From NCBI GenBank assembly GCA_965657165.1, contig CBFHNG010000018.1:1-35556 (forward strand): DNA of 35,556 nucleotides, in the 5' to 3' direction. Origin of the DNA: UBA3537 sp965657165. GTDB lineage: Bacteria > Bacteroidota > Bacteroidia > Flavobacteriales > Flavobacteriaceae. Made by a program: the position numbers and the translations under genes. The notes beneath the pieces are model-generated. The model saw only the letters and a program-made list of their open reading frames with translations, made no database searches and was not told where the DNA came from. Shown one piece after another: positions 22,785 to 30,066 of the stretch (positions are counted from its first letter, which is position 1; every line of letters starts with the position of its first letter).

Positions 22785-24164
22785 TTACCCCATCCATTTA
22801 AAGGCATTTTTTATTTTTTTAAGCTTGTTTTTATAAGGTGCATATCGCAATGGGATATCCAACCAATTGGCTTTGATAGTTATCCCTTTTTTATGCGAAA
22901 ACGTATCGAATCCTAATCGTCCATGATAGGCGCCAATACCACTATCGCCCACACCTCCAAAAGGCAATCTTGGGTTGCCAAAATGAATCATGGTATCGTT
23001 TATTGTTCCGCCCCCAAAACTAAATGTTTTGATAAGTGCCGTATAAAATTCTTTGCGTTTTGAAAATACATAAAAACCCAATGGTTTTTCATAACGATTA
23101 ACAACAGACTCAATATCTTCTTTTGTGGAATAACTCAAAATGGGTAAAATAGGACCAAAAATTTCACCTTCCATCACTTTACTATCCAATTTAGGTTCAT
23201 CTATTAATGTAGGAGCAAGGTAGTTGTCATTACTATCAATAGTACCACCATGTACAATTTTACTCCCTTTTAGCATATCTTCAAGCCGTTTAAGGTTTTT
23301 GGCGTTTACAATTCTAGGATAATCTTCAGATTGCAGTGGATTTTCCCCATAAGCTTTTGTAATTTCAATTTTGAGTTGTTGGATAAGTTCTGATTTTATA
23401 GATTCTTTTGCTAAAATGTAATCAGGAGCAATACAAGTTTGTCCGGCATTGACAAATTTACCCCAAACCAAACGTTTTGCAGTTAATTTTATATCAACAC
23501 TATCATCAACAATACATGGGTTTTTCCCACCCAATTCCAGAGTAACTGGAGTCATATATTGAGCCGCTGCTTTGGCAACAATTTTTCCCACAGGAACACT
23601 TCCAGTAAAGAAAATGTAGTCCCAGCGCTGGTCTAAAAGAGTGGTGGTTTCTGAGATTCCACCTTGAACAACACTTAAATGTTCTTTTTTAAACACCTCG
23701 GAGAGTATATCTTCAATAATTTGTGCTGTATGAGGTGTAAGTTCGCTTGGCTTTAAAACAACAGTATTTCCTGCTGCTATGGCCGAAACAATAGGGGCTA
23801 TAGCCAATTGAAAGGGGTAATTCCAAGGTGCTATAACAAGAACTGTTCCGTAGGGCTCGCTGTAGATGTAGTCTTTAGATGGAAAATTAAGTGCAGCAGA
23901 TCGCACTTTCTTTGGTTTATTCCATTTTTCAATGTTTTTTAGGGTCATCTCTATTTCAGAAATTAGAATGCCAATTTCACTAAAATAGGTTTCAAATTTA
24001 GACTTTTTAAAATCCTTGTAAAGTGCATCGTAAATCGCATTCTCATTAGAAATGATTGTACTTTTTAGCGCTTTTAGTTTTGCTTTAATAAATGATACAT
24101 CTCGAGTTTTTCCAGATTTGAAAAAGGTCTTTTGTGTGTTTTTTAGTTGTTTAATATGTTCCAT
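22785..24164 (-). CDS. Aldehyde dehydrogenase (NAD(P)-dependent)
   Basis: A 459-residue aldehyde dehydrogenase oxidising aldehydes to acids, of the shorter class 3/coniferyl-like type lacking the longer N-terminus. Motifs: APWNYPFQLAIAP (Asn114, oxyanion hole), VLKPSELTPHTAQI, FFTGSVPVGKIV, ELGGKNPCIVDD (general base Glu210), NAGQTCIAPDY (catalytic Cys244) and EIFGPILPIL. The C-terminus is hydrophobic and basic (RYAPYKNKLKKIKNAFKWMG), as in membrane-associated fatty aldehyde dehydrogenases; the substrate is unproven. It lies 1 base after the RluA-type gene and is likely co-transcribed with it. Confidence 0.93.
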   Translation of the reverse strand: MEHIKQLKNTQKTFFKSGKTRDVSFIKAKLKALKSTIISNENAIYDALYKDFKKSKFETYFSEIGILISEIEMTLKNIEKWNKPKKVRSAALNFPSKDYIYSEPYGTVLVIAPWNYPFQLAIAPIVSAIAAGNTVVLKPSELTPHTAQIIEDILSEVFKKEHLSVVQGGISETTTLLDQRWDYIFFTGSVPVGKIVAKAAAQYMTPVTLELGGKNPCIVDDSVDIKLTAKRLVWGKFVNAGQTCIAPDYILAKESIKSELIQQLKIEITKAYGENPLQSEDYPRIVNAKNLKRLEDMLKGSKIVHGGTIDSNDNYLAPTLIDEPKLDSKVMEGEIFGPILPILSYSTKEDIESVVNRYEKPLGFYVFSKRKEFYTALIKTFSFGGGTINDTMIHFGNPRLPFGGVGDSGIGAYHGRLGFDTFSHKKGITIKANWLDIPLRYAPYKNKLKKIKNAFKWMG

Positions 24165-24165
24165 A

Positions 24166-24870
24166 TCAGTACTTTTTTAAACATTCGTTCCATAACACCT
24201 CTTTAGGCGGCTTGGCAGATATAGAGATTTGGGTTTTAGAAACAGGATGAATAAATCTTATTTTTTTTGCATGCAAATGAATTCCTCCATCTGGATTACT
24301 TCTTTTGAAACCATATTTTAAATCGCCTTTTATAGGACAACCAATATACGATAATTGACTCCTAATTTGGTGTGAACGACCCGTTTCGAGTGTAATCTCC
24401 AATAAGTTGTAAGTGTCAAGTTTAAAAATAATATTGTAATGTAAAATTGCTATTTTACTTCCATTAACTTCTTTGGGGTAAACTTTTGAAGTATTTGTTT
24501 TTGGGTTTTTCTTTAGCCAATGTGTAAGCGTATCTTTTAAGTTTGGCGGATTATTTTTTACAAGTGCCCAATAGGTTTTATCAATTTTCTTTTCTTGAAA
24601 CAGTTGATTCATACGCGAAAGCGCTTTTGATGTTTTAGCAAAAACAACAATACCTGATGTAGGACGATCGAGCCGATGAATAACACCAAGAAAAACTGCA
24701 CCTGGCTTGTCGTATTTTTTTTTAAGATATGTTTTAATGATTTCAGAAAGAGGCGGGTCATTGGTTTTGTCGCCCTGAACGATATCACCAACACGTTTAT
24801 TGACTGCTATCAGATGATTGTCTTCATAAATGACTTGCAGATTGGAGGCATTCGTAACAACTCTAGACAT
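24166..24870 (-). CDS. RluA family pseudouridine synthase
   Basis: A 234-residue stand-alone pseudouridine synthase of the RluA family. The catalytic Asp is in GVIHRLDRPTSGIVVFAKTS; RSHQIRSQLSYIGCPI is the RluA motif III, and DKTYWALVKN is also conserved. There is no N-terminal S4 domain, as in RluC-less short members such as RluA/TruC. The RNA target (rRNA or tRNA uridine) cannot be assigned. It lies 3 bases after panB and 1 base before the aldehyde dehydrogenase gene, making a three-gene minus-strand operon. Confidence 0.93.
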   Translation of the reverse strand: MSRVVTNASNLQVIYEDNHLIAVNKRVGDIVQGDKTNDPPLSEIIKTYLKKKYDKPGAVFLGVIHRLDRPTSGIVVFAKTSKALSRMNQLFQEKKIDKTYWALVKNNPPNLKDTLTHWLKKNPKTNTSKVYPKEVNGSKIAILHYNIIFKLDTYNLLEITLETGRSHQIRSQLSYIGCPIKGDLKYGFKRSNPDGGIHLHAKKIRFIHPVSKTQISISAKPPKEVLWNECLKKY

Positions 24871-24873
24871 GAC

Positions 24874-25689
24874 TTAGTATTGCTCTTCAGTATTGGGGAA
24901 ATCAGAAGATTTTACATCATCTACATATTGCCCTATACTTTTAGTCATAGTTTCAAAGAGGTTCATATATCGTCTTAAAAAACGAGGATTGAATTCGTGT
25001 GTCATTCCAATCATATCATGGAGAACCAAAACTTGCCCGTCTACATCAGCTCCAGCACCAATACCAATAACAGGGATGCTAATGCTTTCTGCAACTTGCT
25101 TGGCCAGTTTTGCAGGAATTTTTTCAAGAACAATTGCAAAACATCCAATGCGTTCTAGCATTTTAGCGTCCTTTAGTAACTGTTCTGCTTCTTCTTCCTC
25201 TTTGGCGCGAACTGTATATGTCCCGAATTTGTATATGGATTGCGGAGTAAGACCAAGATGCCCCATCACTGGTATTCCAGCATTAAGTATCTTCTTTATA
25301 GAATCTTTTATTTCTTTTCCACCTTCAAGTTTTACAGCATGTCCGCCGCTTTCTTTCATGATTCTTATAGCAGAACGCAGAGCCTCTTTAGAATCACTTT
25401 GATAAGTTCCAAAAGGCAAATCAACAACCACTAGTGAGCGTTCAATAGCACGAACCACAGATGAAGCATGATAGATCATTTGATCCAATGTTATAGGCAA
25501 TGTCGTTTCATGCCCTGCCATAACATTACTTGCAGAGTCGCCAACAAGAATGACATCTACCCCTGCGCCATCAACAATTTTTGCCATGGTATAATCATAA
25601 GCTGTTAGCATCGAAATTTTCTCACCCATAGCTTTCATCTCTACTAAAGACTTGACAGTGATGCGTTTATATTCTTTTTTATTTGACAT
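24874..25689 (-). CDS. panB: 3-methyl-2-oxobutanoate hydroxymethyltransferase
   Basis: A 271-residue TIM-barrel enzyme of pantothenate synthesis, using 5,10-methylene-THF to make ketopantoate from 2-oxoisovalerate. Motifs: MLTAYDYTMAKIVDGAGVD, VGDSASNVMAGHETTLPIT (metal Asp), VVVDLPFGTYQ, VKLEGGKE, GHLGLTPQS and IPVIGIGAGADVDGQVLVLHD in two parts. The in-frame extension to 25764 is rejected because the family N-terminus begins at MSNKKEYKRITVKSLVEMK (ATG 25689). It is first of an operon with the pseudouridine synthase and aldehyde dehydrogenase genes, divergent from dnaK. Confidence 0.96.
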   Translation of the reverse strand: MSNKKEYKRITVKSLVEMKAMGEKISMLTAYDYTMAKIVDGAGVDVILVGDSASNVMAGHETTLPITLDQMIYHASSVVRAIERSLVVVDLPFGTYQSDSKEALRSAIRIMKESGGHAVKLEGGKEIKDSIKKILNAGIPVMGHLGLTPQSIYKFGTYTVRAKEEEEAEQLLKDAKMLERIGCFAIVLEKIPAKLAKQVAESISIPVIGIGAGADVDGQVLVLHDMIGMTHEFNPRFLRRYMNLFETMTKSIGQYVDDVKSSDFPNTEEQY

Positions 25690-25736
25690 AATGCCTTGGA
25701 ATTTTTGGTAAAAATAGTGAAAAAGAAATGTTTTTA

Positions 25737-25753
25737 TATGACACCTTGTCATA
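25737..25753. promoter_or_regulatory. Inverted repeat TATGACA-CCT-TGTCATA in the panB-dnaK gap
   Basis: A perfect 7-bp inverted repeat with a 3-base spacer, with a third TGTCAT copy at 25759-25764. It lies 77 bases before dnaK and 48 bases before panB. The symmetry suits a dimeric regulator; control of dnaK is the attractive guess. It does not match the CIRCE element. Confidence 0.5.
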
Positions 25754-25829
25754 TTTTCTGTCATGGCATAATGATTGACTACTTAATGATGTATAAAAAT
25801 TTAAAAACAATTTAAACAATATATAAATT

Positions 25830-27734
25830 ATGAGTAAAATTATTGGAATTGATTTAGGAACGACAAACTCATGTGTTTCCGTAATGGAAGGAAATGAGCC
25901 TGTAGTCATCACCAATGCAGAAGGACGACGCACAACACCTTCAGTTATTGCTTTTGTTGAAGGTGGCGAAATAAAAGTAGGAGATCCTGCAAAGCGTCAG
26001 GCTGTTACAAATCCTAAGAAAACCGTATATTCTATAAAACGTTTTATGGGTAACAAATTCTCTGAATCCAAGCAAGAGGTTGGGCGTGTTCCTTATCAGG
26101 TTGTAAAAGGAGATAATGATACACCACGTGTAGATATCGACGGACGTTTGTATACACCACAAGAGCTTTCAGCTATGGTCCTTCAGAAAATGAAGAAAAC
26201 GGCAGAGGAGTTTTTAGATCAAGAAGTTACAGAAGCTGTAGTTACAGTTCCTGCTTACTTTAATGATGCGCAACGTCAAGCTACAAAAGAAGCTGGAGAA
26301 ATTGCAGGTTTAAAAGTAAGACGAATTATAAATGAGCCTACAGCTGCTGCCTTGGCTTATGGTTTAGATAAAAAAGGAAAAGACCAAACGATTGTTGTTT
26401 TTGACTTTGGTGGTGGTACACACGACGTTTCTATTTTGGAACTTGGAGATGGCGTATTTGAAGTGCTTTCAACTGATGGTGATACACACCTTGGAGGTGA
26501 TGATGTTGATGAAAAAATCATCAACTGGTTGGCAGAAGAATTTATAGCTGATGAGGATATGGACCTTAGAAAAGATCCTATGGCACTTCAGCGTTTAAAA
26601 GAAGCTGCTGAAAAAGCAAAAATTGAACTTTCATCTTCTGCTCAAACAGAAATCAACTTGCCTTATGTAACAGCAACAGCTAGCGGACCTAAACACTTGG
26701 TGCGTACATTGTCTCGTTCAAAATTTGAGCAATTAATTGATGATTTGGTAAAAAGAACAATCAAACCATGTGAAACTGCTCTAAAAGCTGCAGGTCTTTC
26801 AAAAAGCGACATAGATGAAATCATATTGGTAGGGGGATCAACTCGTATTCCAGCAGTTCAAGAAGCGGTTGAGCAATTTTTTGGTAAGAAACCTAATAAA
26901 GGAGTAAATCCAGATGAGGTTGTTGCGGTAGGAGCAGCTATACAAGGCGGTGTATTAACTGGAGATGTAAAAGATGTATTGCTTTTGGACGTTACGCCAC
27001 TTTCGCTTGGAATTGAAACTATGGGTAATGTAATGACAAAGTTAATTGAAGCCAATACAACAATCCCAACAAAGAAATCACAAGTATTTTCAACAGCAGC
27101 TGATAATCAGCCCTCAGTAGAAATTCATGTGCTTCAAGGGGAACGCGCTATGGCAGGAGATAACAAAACTATTGGACGTTTTCACTTAGATGGAATTCCA
27201 CCAGCACAAAGAGGTGTACCTCAAATTGAAGTCACTTTTGATATTGACGCTAATGGAATAATTAAGGTTTCTGCAACAGATAAAGCAACTAACAAATCAC
27301 AAGATATTCGTATTGAAGCGTCATCTGGTTTGACAGAGGAAGAAATTGAGAAAATGAAGCAAGACGCAGAGGCCAATGCGGAAGCTGATGCAAAAGCAAA
27401 AGAAACTGCTGATAAGCTTAACAGTGCCGATGCGATGATTTTTCAAACAGAAAAGCAATTAAAAGAATTTGGTGATAAGTTGTCAGATGACAAAAAACAA
27501 CCGATTGAAGCTGCTTTAGAAGAATTGAAAAAAGCTTATGAAACAAAAGACATTGCAATTATAGACCCTGCTTTAGAAAAAATCAACGAGGCATGGAAAG
27601 TTGCAAGCGAAGAAATGTACAAAGCTCAACAAGAAGCGCAAGCTACAGGTGGAGATGCTAGTCCAGAAGCTGGTTCAGATGCACAAGCAGAAGGCGACAA
27701 TGTTGAAGATGTTGATTTCGAAGAAGTTAAATAA
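25830..27734 (+). CDS. dnaK: Molecular chaperone DnaK (Hsp70)
   Basis: A 634-residue Hsp70 chaperone. The ATPase domain starts IGIDLGTTNSCVSVMEGNEP and includes the TVPAYFNDAQRQATKEAG, FDFGGGTHDVSILELGDG and VGGSTRIPAVQEAV motifs. The interdomain linker is DVLLLDVTPLSLGIE. The substrate-binding domain and helical lid follow, and the tail ends VEDVDFEEVK, the EEVD-like bacterial end. The lid tail is Ala/Asp/Glu-rich. It is monocistronic: no partner (grpE, dnaJ) is adjacent, and a strong terminator follows at 27754. The leader holds the 7-bp inverted repeat described separately. Confidence 0.98.
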   Translation: MSKIIGIDLGTTNSCVSVMEGNEPVVITNAEGRRTTPSVIAFVEGGEIKVGDPAKRQAVTNPKKTVYSIKRFMGNKFSESKQEVGRVPYQVVKGDNDTPRVDIDGRLYTPQELSAMVLQKMKKTAEEFLDQEVTEAVVTVPAYFNDAQRQATKEAGEIAGLKVRRIINEPTAAALAYGLDKKGKDQTIVVFDFGGGTHDVSILELGDGVFEVLSTDGDTHLGGDDVDEKIINWLAEEFIADEDMDLRKDPMALQRLKEAAEKAKIELSSSAQTEINLPYVTATASGPKHLVRTLSRSKFEQLIDDLVKRTIKPCETALKAAGLSKSDIDEIILVGGSTRIPAVQEAVEQFFGKKPNKGVNPDEVVAVGAAIQGGVLTGDVKDVLLLDVTPLSLGIETMGNVMTKLIEANTTIPTKKSQVFSTAADNQPSVEIHVLQGERAMAGDNKTIGRFHLDGIPPAQRGVPQIEVTFDIDANGIIKVSATDKATNKSQDIRIEASSGLTEEEIEKMKQDAEANAEADAKAKETADKLNSADAMIFQTEKQLKEFGDKLSDDKKQPIEAALEELKKAYETKDIAIIDPALEKINEAWKVASEEMYKAQQEAQATGGDASPEAGSDAQAEGDNVEDVDFEEVK

Positions 27735-27753
27735 GTATAAATTTTGTTGATTT

Positions 27754-27785
27754 AAAAAGCACAATCTTAAGGTTGTGCTTTTTTT
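27754..27785 (+). terminator. Bidirectional terminator between dnaK and blh
   Basis: AAAAAGCACAA and TTGTGCTTTTT form an 11-bp stem with an 8-base loop, flanked by A and T runs, so it can serve both convergent genes. Confidence 0.9.
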
Positions 27786-27786
27786 A

Positions 27787-28680
27787 TTAAAGATGTTTAC
27801 TTTTTTTAGTAAACATTTTTAGCATTACAATAGAATGGGGGAAAGTTACTGCGGCAATAAAAGCAAAGAATAAACTATAAAAATGTTTTTCGTCCTTAAA
27901 AGCAAAATATAACAAAGTCATTCCAACCAGTGAAATAAGCCAGTAGGGAAGGGCGGCTTTTGTATAACCTATAATATGTTTTCGTTCCAAACTTCCATAT
28001 GCAAATCGTATTTGCTCTAGTAATGATGGGATGCTGTGCCAGATGATAAAATAAATGGTGAACCCCCAAATAAGCGAAGAAGATTTAAATATGGTAATAA
28101 GCACCAAAAGAGTGAAAAGTTCTGTTATGACTGTGTTTAATTTGATTTCTTTCTGCCTTAACAATACAGCTAAAAAACTTAGTAAAAAAATCCCAAGAGT
28201 TATCAATACATGCTCAGCATATAATTGATTCAAAGTCACTCCACTGATTTCATTCACAATCATTTTAACACTTTCATCATTAAAGTAAAATACCAAATAC
28301 AAAACAAAAAGACCATAAGCGAAAAAATAAAGCTTTTTTGATGTATTTTGAATTAGTGCGAGATTTTCTTCCCAGTGCTGTTCTCCAAAATGATAGGCGC
28401 TAAAACATACAAAAAGGGTTAAGGCAATACTAGGTTGCCAGTAGAAAATCAATACTGCTACACTAACAACTAACAGGTAAGTTGCAATAATTCTAAATAA
28501 ATTTAAGCGAGGTTTATTTAACAATTTATTAACTATCAAAATATCATTAGATCCATGAATCATCCCAAAAGTAAAAATCAGAAAAAAGCCCAAAAACAGT
28601 TCAAAATCTTCGGGAAATAAGGAGGTAATCCACAATCCTAGAAAGCTGAACACGATTGAGAATCTATAATTTTTTTTCAT
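27787..28680 (-). CDS. blh: Brp/Blh family beta-carotene 15,15'-dioxygenase
   Basis: A 297-residue multi-pass membrane enzyme that cleaves beta-carotene into two retinals, the chromophore of proteorhodopsin. Conserved His residues that would hold the iron are visible: His42 (FGMIHGSNDILIV), His97 and His102 (AYHFGEQHWEEN), His215 (FIIWHSIPSLLEQ) and His282 (TFPHSIVML). About eight hydrophobic segments are apparent. It is divergent from the proteorhodopsin gene, with a 110-base shared gap. That gap carries TGTTAG/TGTTTAA half-sites and TTTAGACAA on the blh strand, the same arrangement as before the operon B regulator. The carotenoid genes needed upstream are not in this window. Confidence 0.94.
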   Translation of the reverse strand: MKKNYRFSIVFSFLGLWITSLFPEDFELFLGFFLIFTFGMIHGSNDILIVNKLLNKPRLNLFRIIATYLLVVSVAVLIFYWQPSIALTLFVCFSAYHFGEQHWEENLALIQNTSKKLYFFAYGLFVLYLVFYFNDESVKMIVNEISGVTLNQLYAEHVLITLGIFLLSFLAVLLRQKEIKLNTVITELFTLLVLITIFKSSSLIWGFTIYFIIWHSIPSLLEQIRFAYGSLERKHIIGYTKAALPYWLISLVGMTLLYFAFKDEKHFYSLFFAFIAAVTFPHSIVMLKMFTKKSKHL

Positions 28681-28735
28681 AAATATTTGTTAAATAATCA
28701 GATTTGTAACAAAAAAAGGTGGATTTGATAAAGAT

Positions 28736-28744
28736 TTGTCTAAA
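28736..28744 (-). promoter_or_regulatory. TTTAGACAA element (candidate -10) of blh
   Basis: The minus strand has TGTTTAA (28767-28761), a 16-base spacer and TTTAGACAA (28744-28736), 55 bases before the blh ATG. The pair repeats the operon B promoter layout. Confidence 0.5.
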
Positions 28745-28751
28745 AAATTGA

Positions 28752-28759
28752 TACATTTG
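28752..28759 (+). promoter_or_regulatory. -7 element TACATTTG for proteorhodopsin
   Basis: A full TAnnTTTG match 31 bases before the proteorhodopsin ATG. TTTG copies at 28724 and 28735 are spaced 24 and 13 bases away, neither ideal. Its last four bases are the first four of the 14-base palindrome. Confidence 0.55.
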
Positions 28760-28769
28760 TTTAAACAAA
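28756..28769. promoter_or_regulatory. 14-bp palindrome TTTGTTTAAACAAA at the proteorhodopsin promoter
   Basis: A perfect palindrome overlapping the -7 element and the expected transcription start of proteorhodopsin, and containing the TGTTTAA half-site used on the blh strand. Such a site would let one regulator act on both divergent genes. Confidence 0.55.
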
Positions 28770-28776
28770 ACTAACA
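28761..28776 (-). promoter_or_regulatory. Shared light-module box between blh and proteorhodopsin
   Basis: The plus strand reads TTAAACAAAACTAACA, one base shorter than and otherwise close to the boxes before operons A and B. On the minus strand (blh direction) it gives TGTTAG and TGTTTAA half-sites 9 bases apart. Confidence 0.5.
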
Positions 28777-28790
28777 AAATTTTTAGAAAA

Positions 28791-29510
28791 ATGACAAATT
28801 TATTCTTAACACTAGTTGCTGGCGGCGGAGACGTTAACGACCCAGTGAATTTCACATTCTTTATTGGATGTATGGCTATGATGGCAGCTTCTGCTTTCTT
28901 TTTTCTTTCATTAAACCAATTTGACAAAAAATGGAGAACATCCGTTTTAGTTTCTGGTTTAATTACTTTCATTGCAGCAGTACACTATTGGTACATGCGT
29001 GATGCATCCATGGCAGGAGACGTTTCTAACGTTACTGCTTTCCGTTATGTAGATTGGATTCTAACAGTACCTCTAATGTGTGTTGAATTCTACCTCATAT
29101 TAAAAGTAGCTGGCGCAACAAAAAGTCTTTTATGGAAACTTATTGGACTTTCAGTTGTTATGCTTGTTACTGGATATTTCGGTGAAACAATGGGTAACGC
29201 TGTTATGTGGGGTACTATTTCTGGAGTAGCATACTTCGTAATTGTTTATGAAATATGGCTTGGTGGTGCTGCAAAATTAGCAAAAGAAGCAGGTGAAGAA
29301 GTTGCTTCAGCTCACAAAATCCTATGCTGGTTTGTTCTAGTTGGTTGGGCAATTTATCCAATTGGTTACATGGCTGGTACAGAAGGATGGTACGACGTAC
29401 TTCCTACTGAAGGATTAGCTATGGATGTTTGGTATAATATCGCTGATGCAATCAACAAGATTGGATTTGGTTTAGTTATATACTCTTTAGCTGTTAAAAA
29501 GACTGCTTAA
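28791..29510 (+). CDS. Proteorhodopsin, proton-pumping type, Met-tuned (green)
   Basis: A 239-residue seven-helix retinal protein acting as a light-driven outward proton pump in the inner membrane. Helix C reads RYVDWILTVPLMCVEFYL, giving Asp88 (acceptor), Thr92 and Glu99 (donor), the DTE set of proton pumps. His65 (AAVHYWYMR) is the conserved proteorhodopsin His paired with the acceptor. Met96 is at the tuning position (105 in the reference protein); flavobacterial Met variants absorb green. Lys223 in AINKIGFGL forms the Schiff base. The NQ set of sodium pumps is absent. It is divergent from blh and followed by two terminators, so is probably transcribed alone. Confidence 0.97.
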   Translation: MTNLFLTLVAGGGDVNDPVNFTFFIGCMAMMAASAFFFLSLNQFDKKWRTSVLVSGLITFIAAVHYWYMRDASMAGDVSNVTAFRYVDWILTVPLMCVEFYLILKVAGATKSLLWKLIGLSVVMLVTGYFGETMGNAVMWGTISGVAYFVIVYEIWLGGAAKLAKEAGEEVASAHKILCWFVLVGWAIYPIGYMAGTEGWYDVLPTEGLAMDVWYNIADAINKIGFGLVIYSLAVKKTA

Positions 29511-29537
29511 TTGTAATACCAATTTAACTTTATAAAG

Positions 29538-29567
29538 AAAGCGCAATTTTAGGTTGCGCTTTTTTTT
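29538..29567 (+). terminator. Terminator after proteorhodopsin
   Basis: AAAGCGCAA and TTGCGCTTT form a 9-bp stem with a 7-base loop, then a T run. It begins 28 bases after the stop codon. Confidence 0.92.
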
Positions 29568-29583
29568 GATTAATTTTTAACGT

Positions 29584-29608
29584 AAAACGGCTATTCAGCC
29601 GTTTTTTC
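29584..29608 (+). terminator. Second hairpin-T-run after proteorhodopsin
   Basis: AAAACGGCT and AGCCGTTTT form a 9-bp stem with a 4-base loop and are followed by more T residues. It stands 16 bases after the first terminator, so the two are in tandem. Confidence 0.8.
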
Positions 29609-29639
29609 TTTTTGTATTTTTACTAAAAATTTAAAACGA

Positions 29640-30059
29640 ATGAAATTATCCAAAGAAGAATTACTTCGACAAGCCAACAAGGAGTGCAAAGGTAATTTAA
29701 TGGAAACTCTACAAATTGAATTTATAGACGCTGGAGACGATTATATCATTGCAAAAATGCCTGTAAACAAACGTGTTCATCAACCTGACGGGGTGCTTCA
29801 CGGTGGAGCAACTGCAGCATTGGCCGAAACTGTAGGTAGTTTTGCTGCACATATTTTTCTAGATACTGATACTTATTTCGTCAGAGGCATAGATCTTTCT
29901 GCTCAGCATATTAAAAGTGTAAAAGAGGGCTTTGTTTATGCCAAAGCAAAATGCATCCATAGTGGCCGAACAACTCAGGTTTTTGACATTAAAGTTACCA
30001 ACGATAATAATGACCTTGTTTCCTTGTGTAAATTAACGACAATCACACTTCCAAAATAA
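29640..30059 (+). CDS. Hotdog-fold thioesterase, probable DHNA-CoA thioesterase (MenI-like)
   Basis: A 139-residue PaaI/YbgC-type hotdog thioesterase. The active-site segment is HQPDGVLHGGATAALAETVG, with the HGG loop and a Glu in AETVG as catalytic base candidate. It then has HIKSVKEGFVYAKAKCIHSG and TQVFDIKVTNDNNDLVSLCK. Directly followed (7 bases) by menF and menD, it most likely hydrolyses 1,4-dihydroxy-2-naphthoyl-CoA in menaquinone synthesis. The MenI assignment rests on context; a general acyl-CoA thioesterase is the alternative. Confidence 0.85.
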   Translation: MKLSKEELLRQANKECKGNLMETLQIEFIDAGDDYIIAKMPVNKRVHQPDGVLHGGATAALAETVGSFAAHIFLDTDTYFVRGIDLSAQHIKSVKEGFVYAKAKCIHSGRTTQVFDIKVTNDNNDLVSLCKLTTITLPK

Positions 30060-30066
30060 ACTAATA

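Noticed and set aside
25690..25764. Longer N-terminus for panB
   Set aside because: The extra residues show no similarity to the family and would cover the inverted repeat; ATG 25689 gives the normal start.
25764..25779. Sigma-54-like promoter TGGCAT-N5-TTGAC before dnaK
   Set aside because: The -24 part fits, but the -12 GC is GA, a position normally required; kept only as part of the inverted-repeat observation.
28664..28972. 102-codon minus frame overlapping proteorhodopsin and the blh start
   Set aside because: It is antisense to a clear proteorhodopsin gene and covers the divergent promoter region; no family pattern.
28791..29510. Sodium-pumping (NQ) rhodopsin
   Set aside because: Helix C has Asp88-Thr92-Glu99 (DTE), the proton-pump set.
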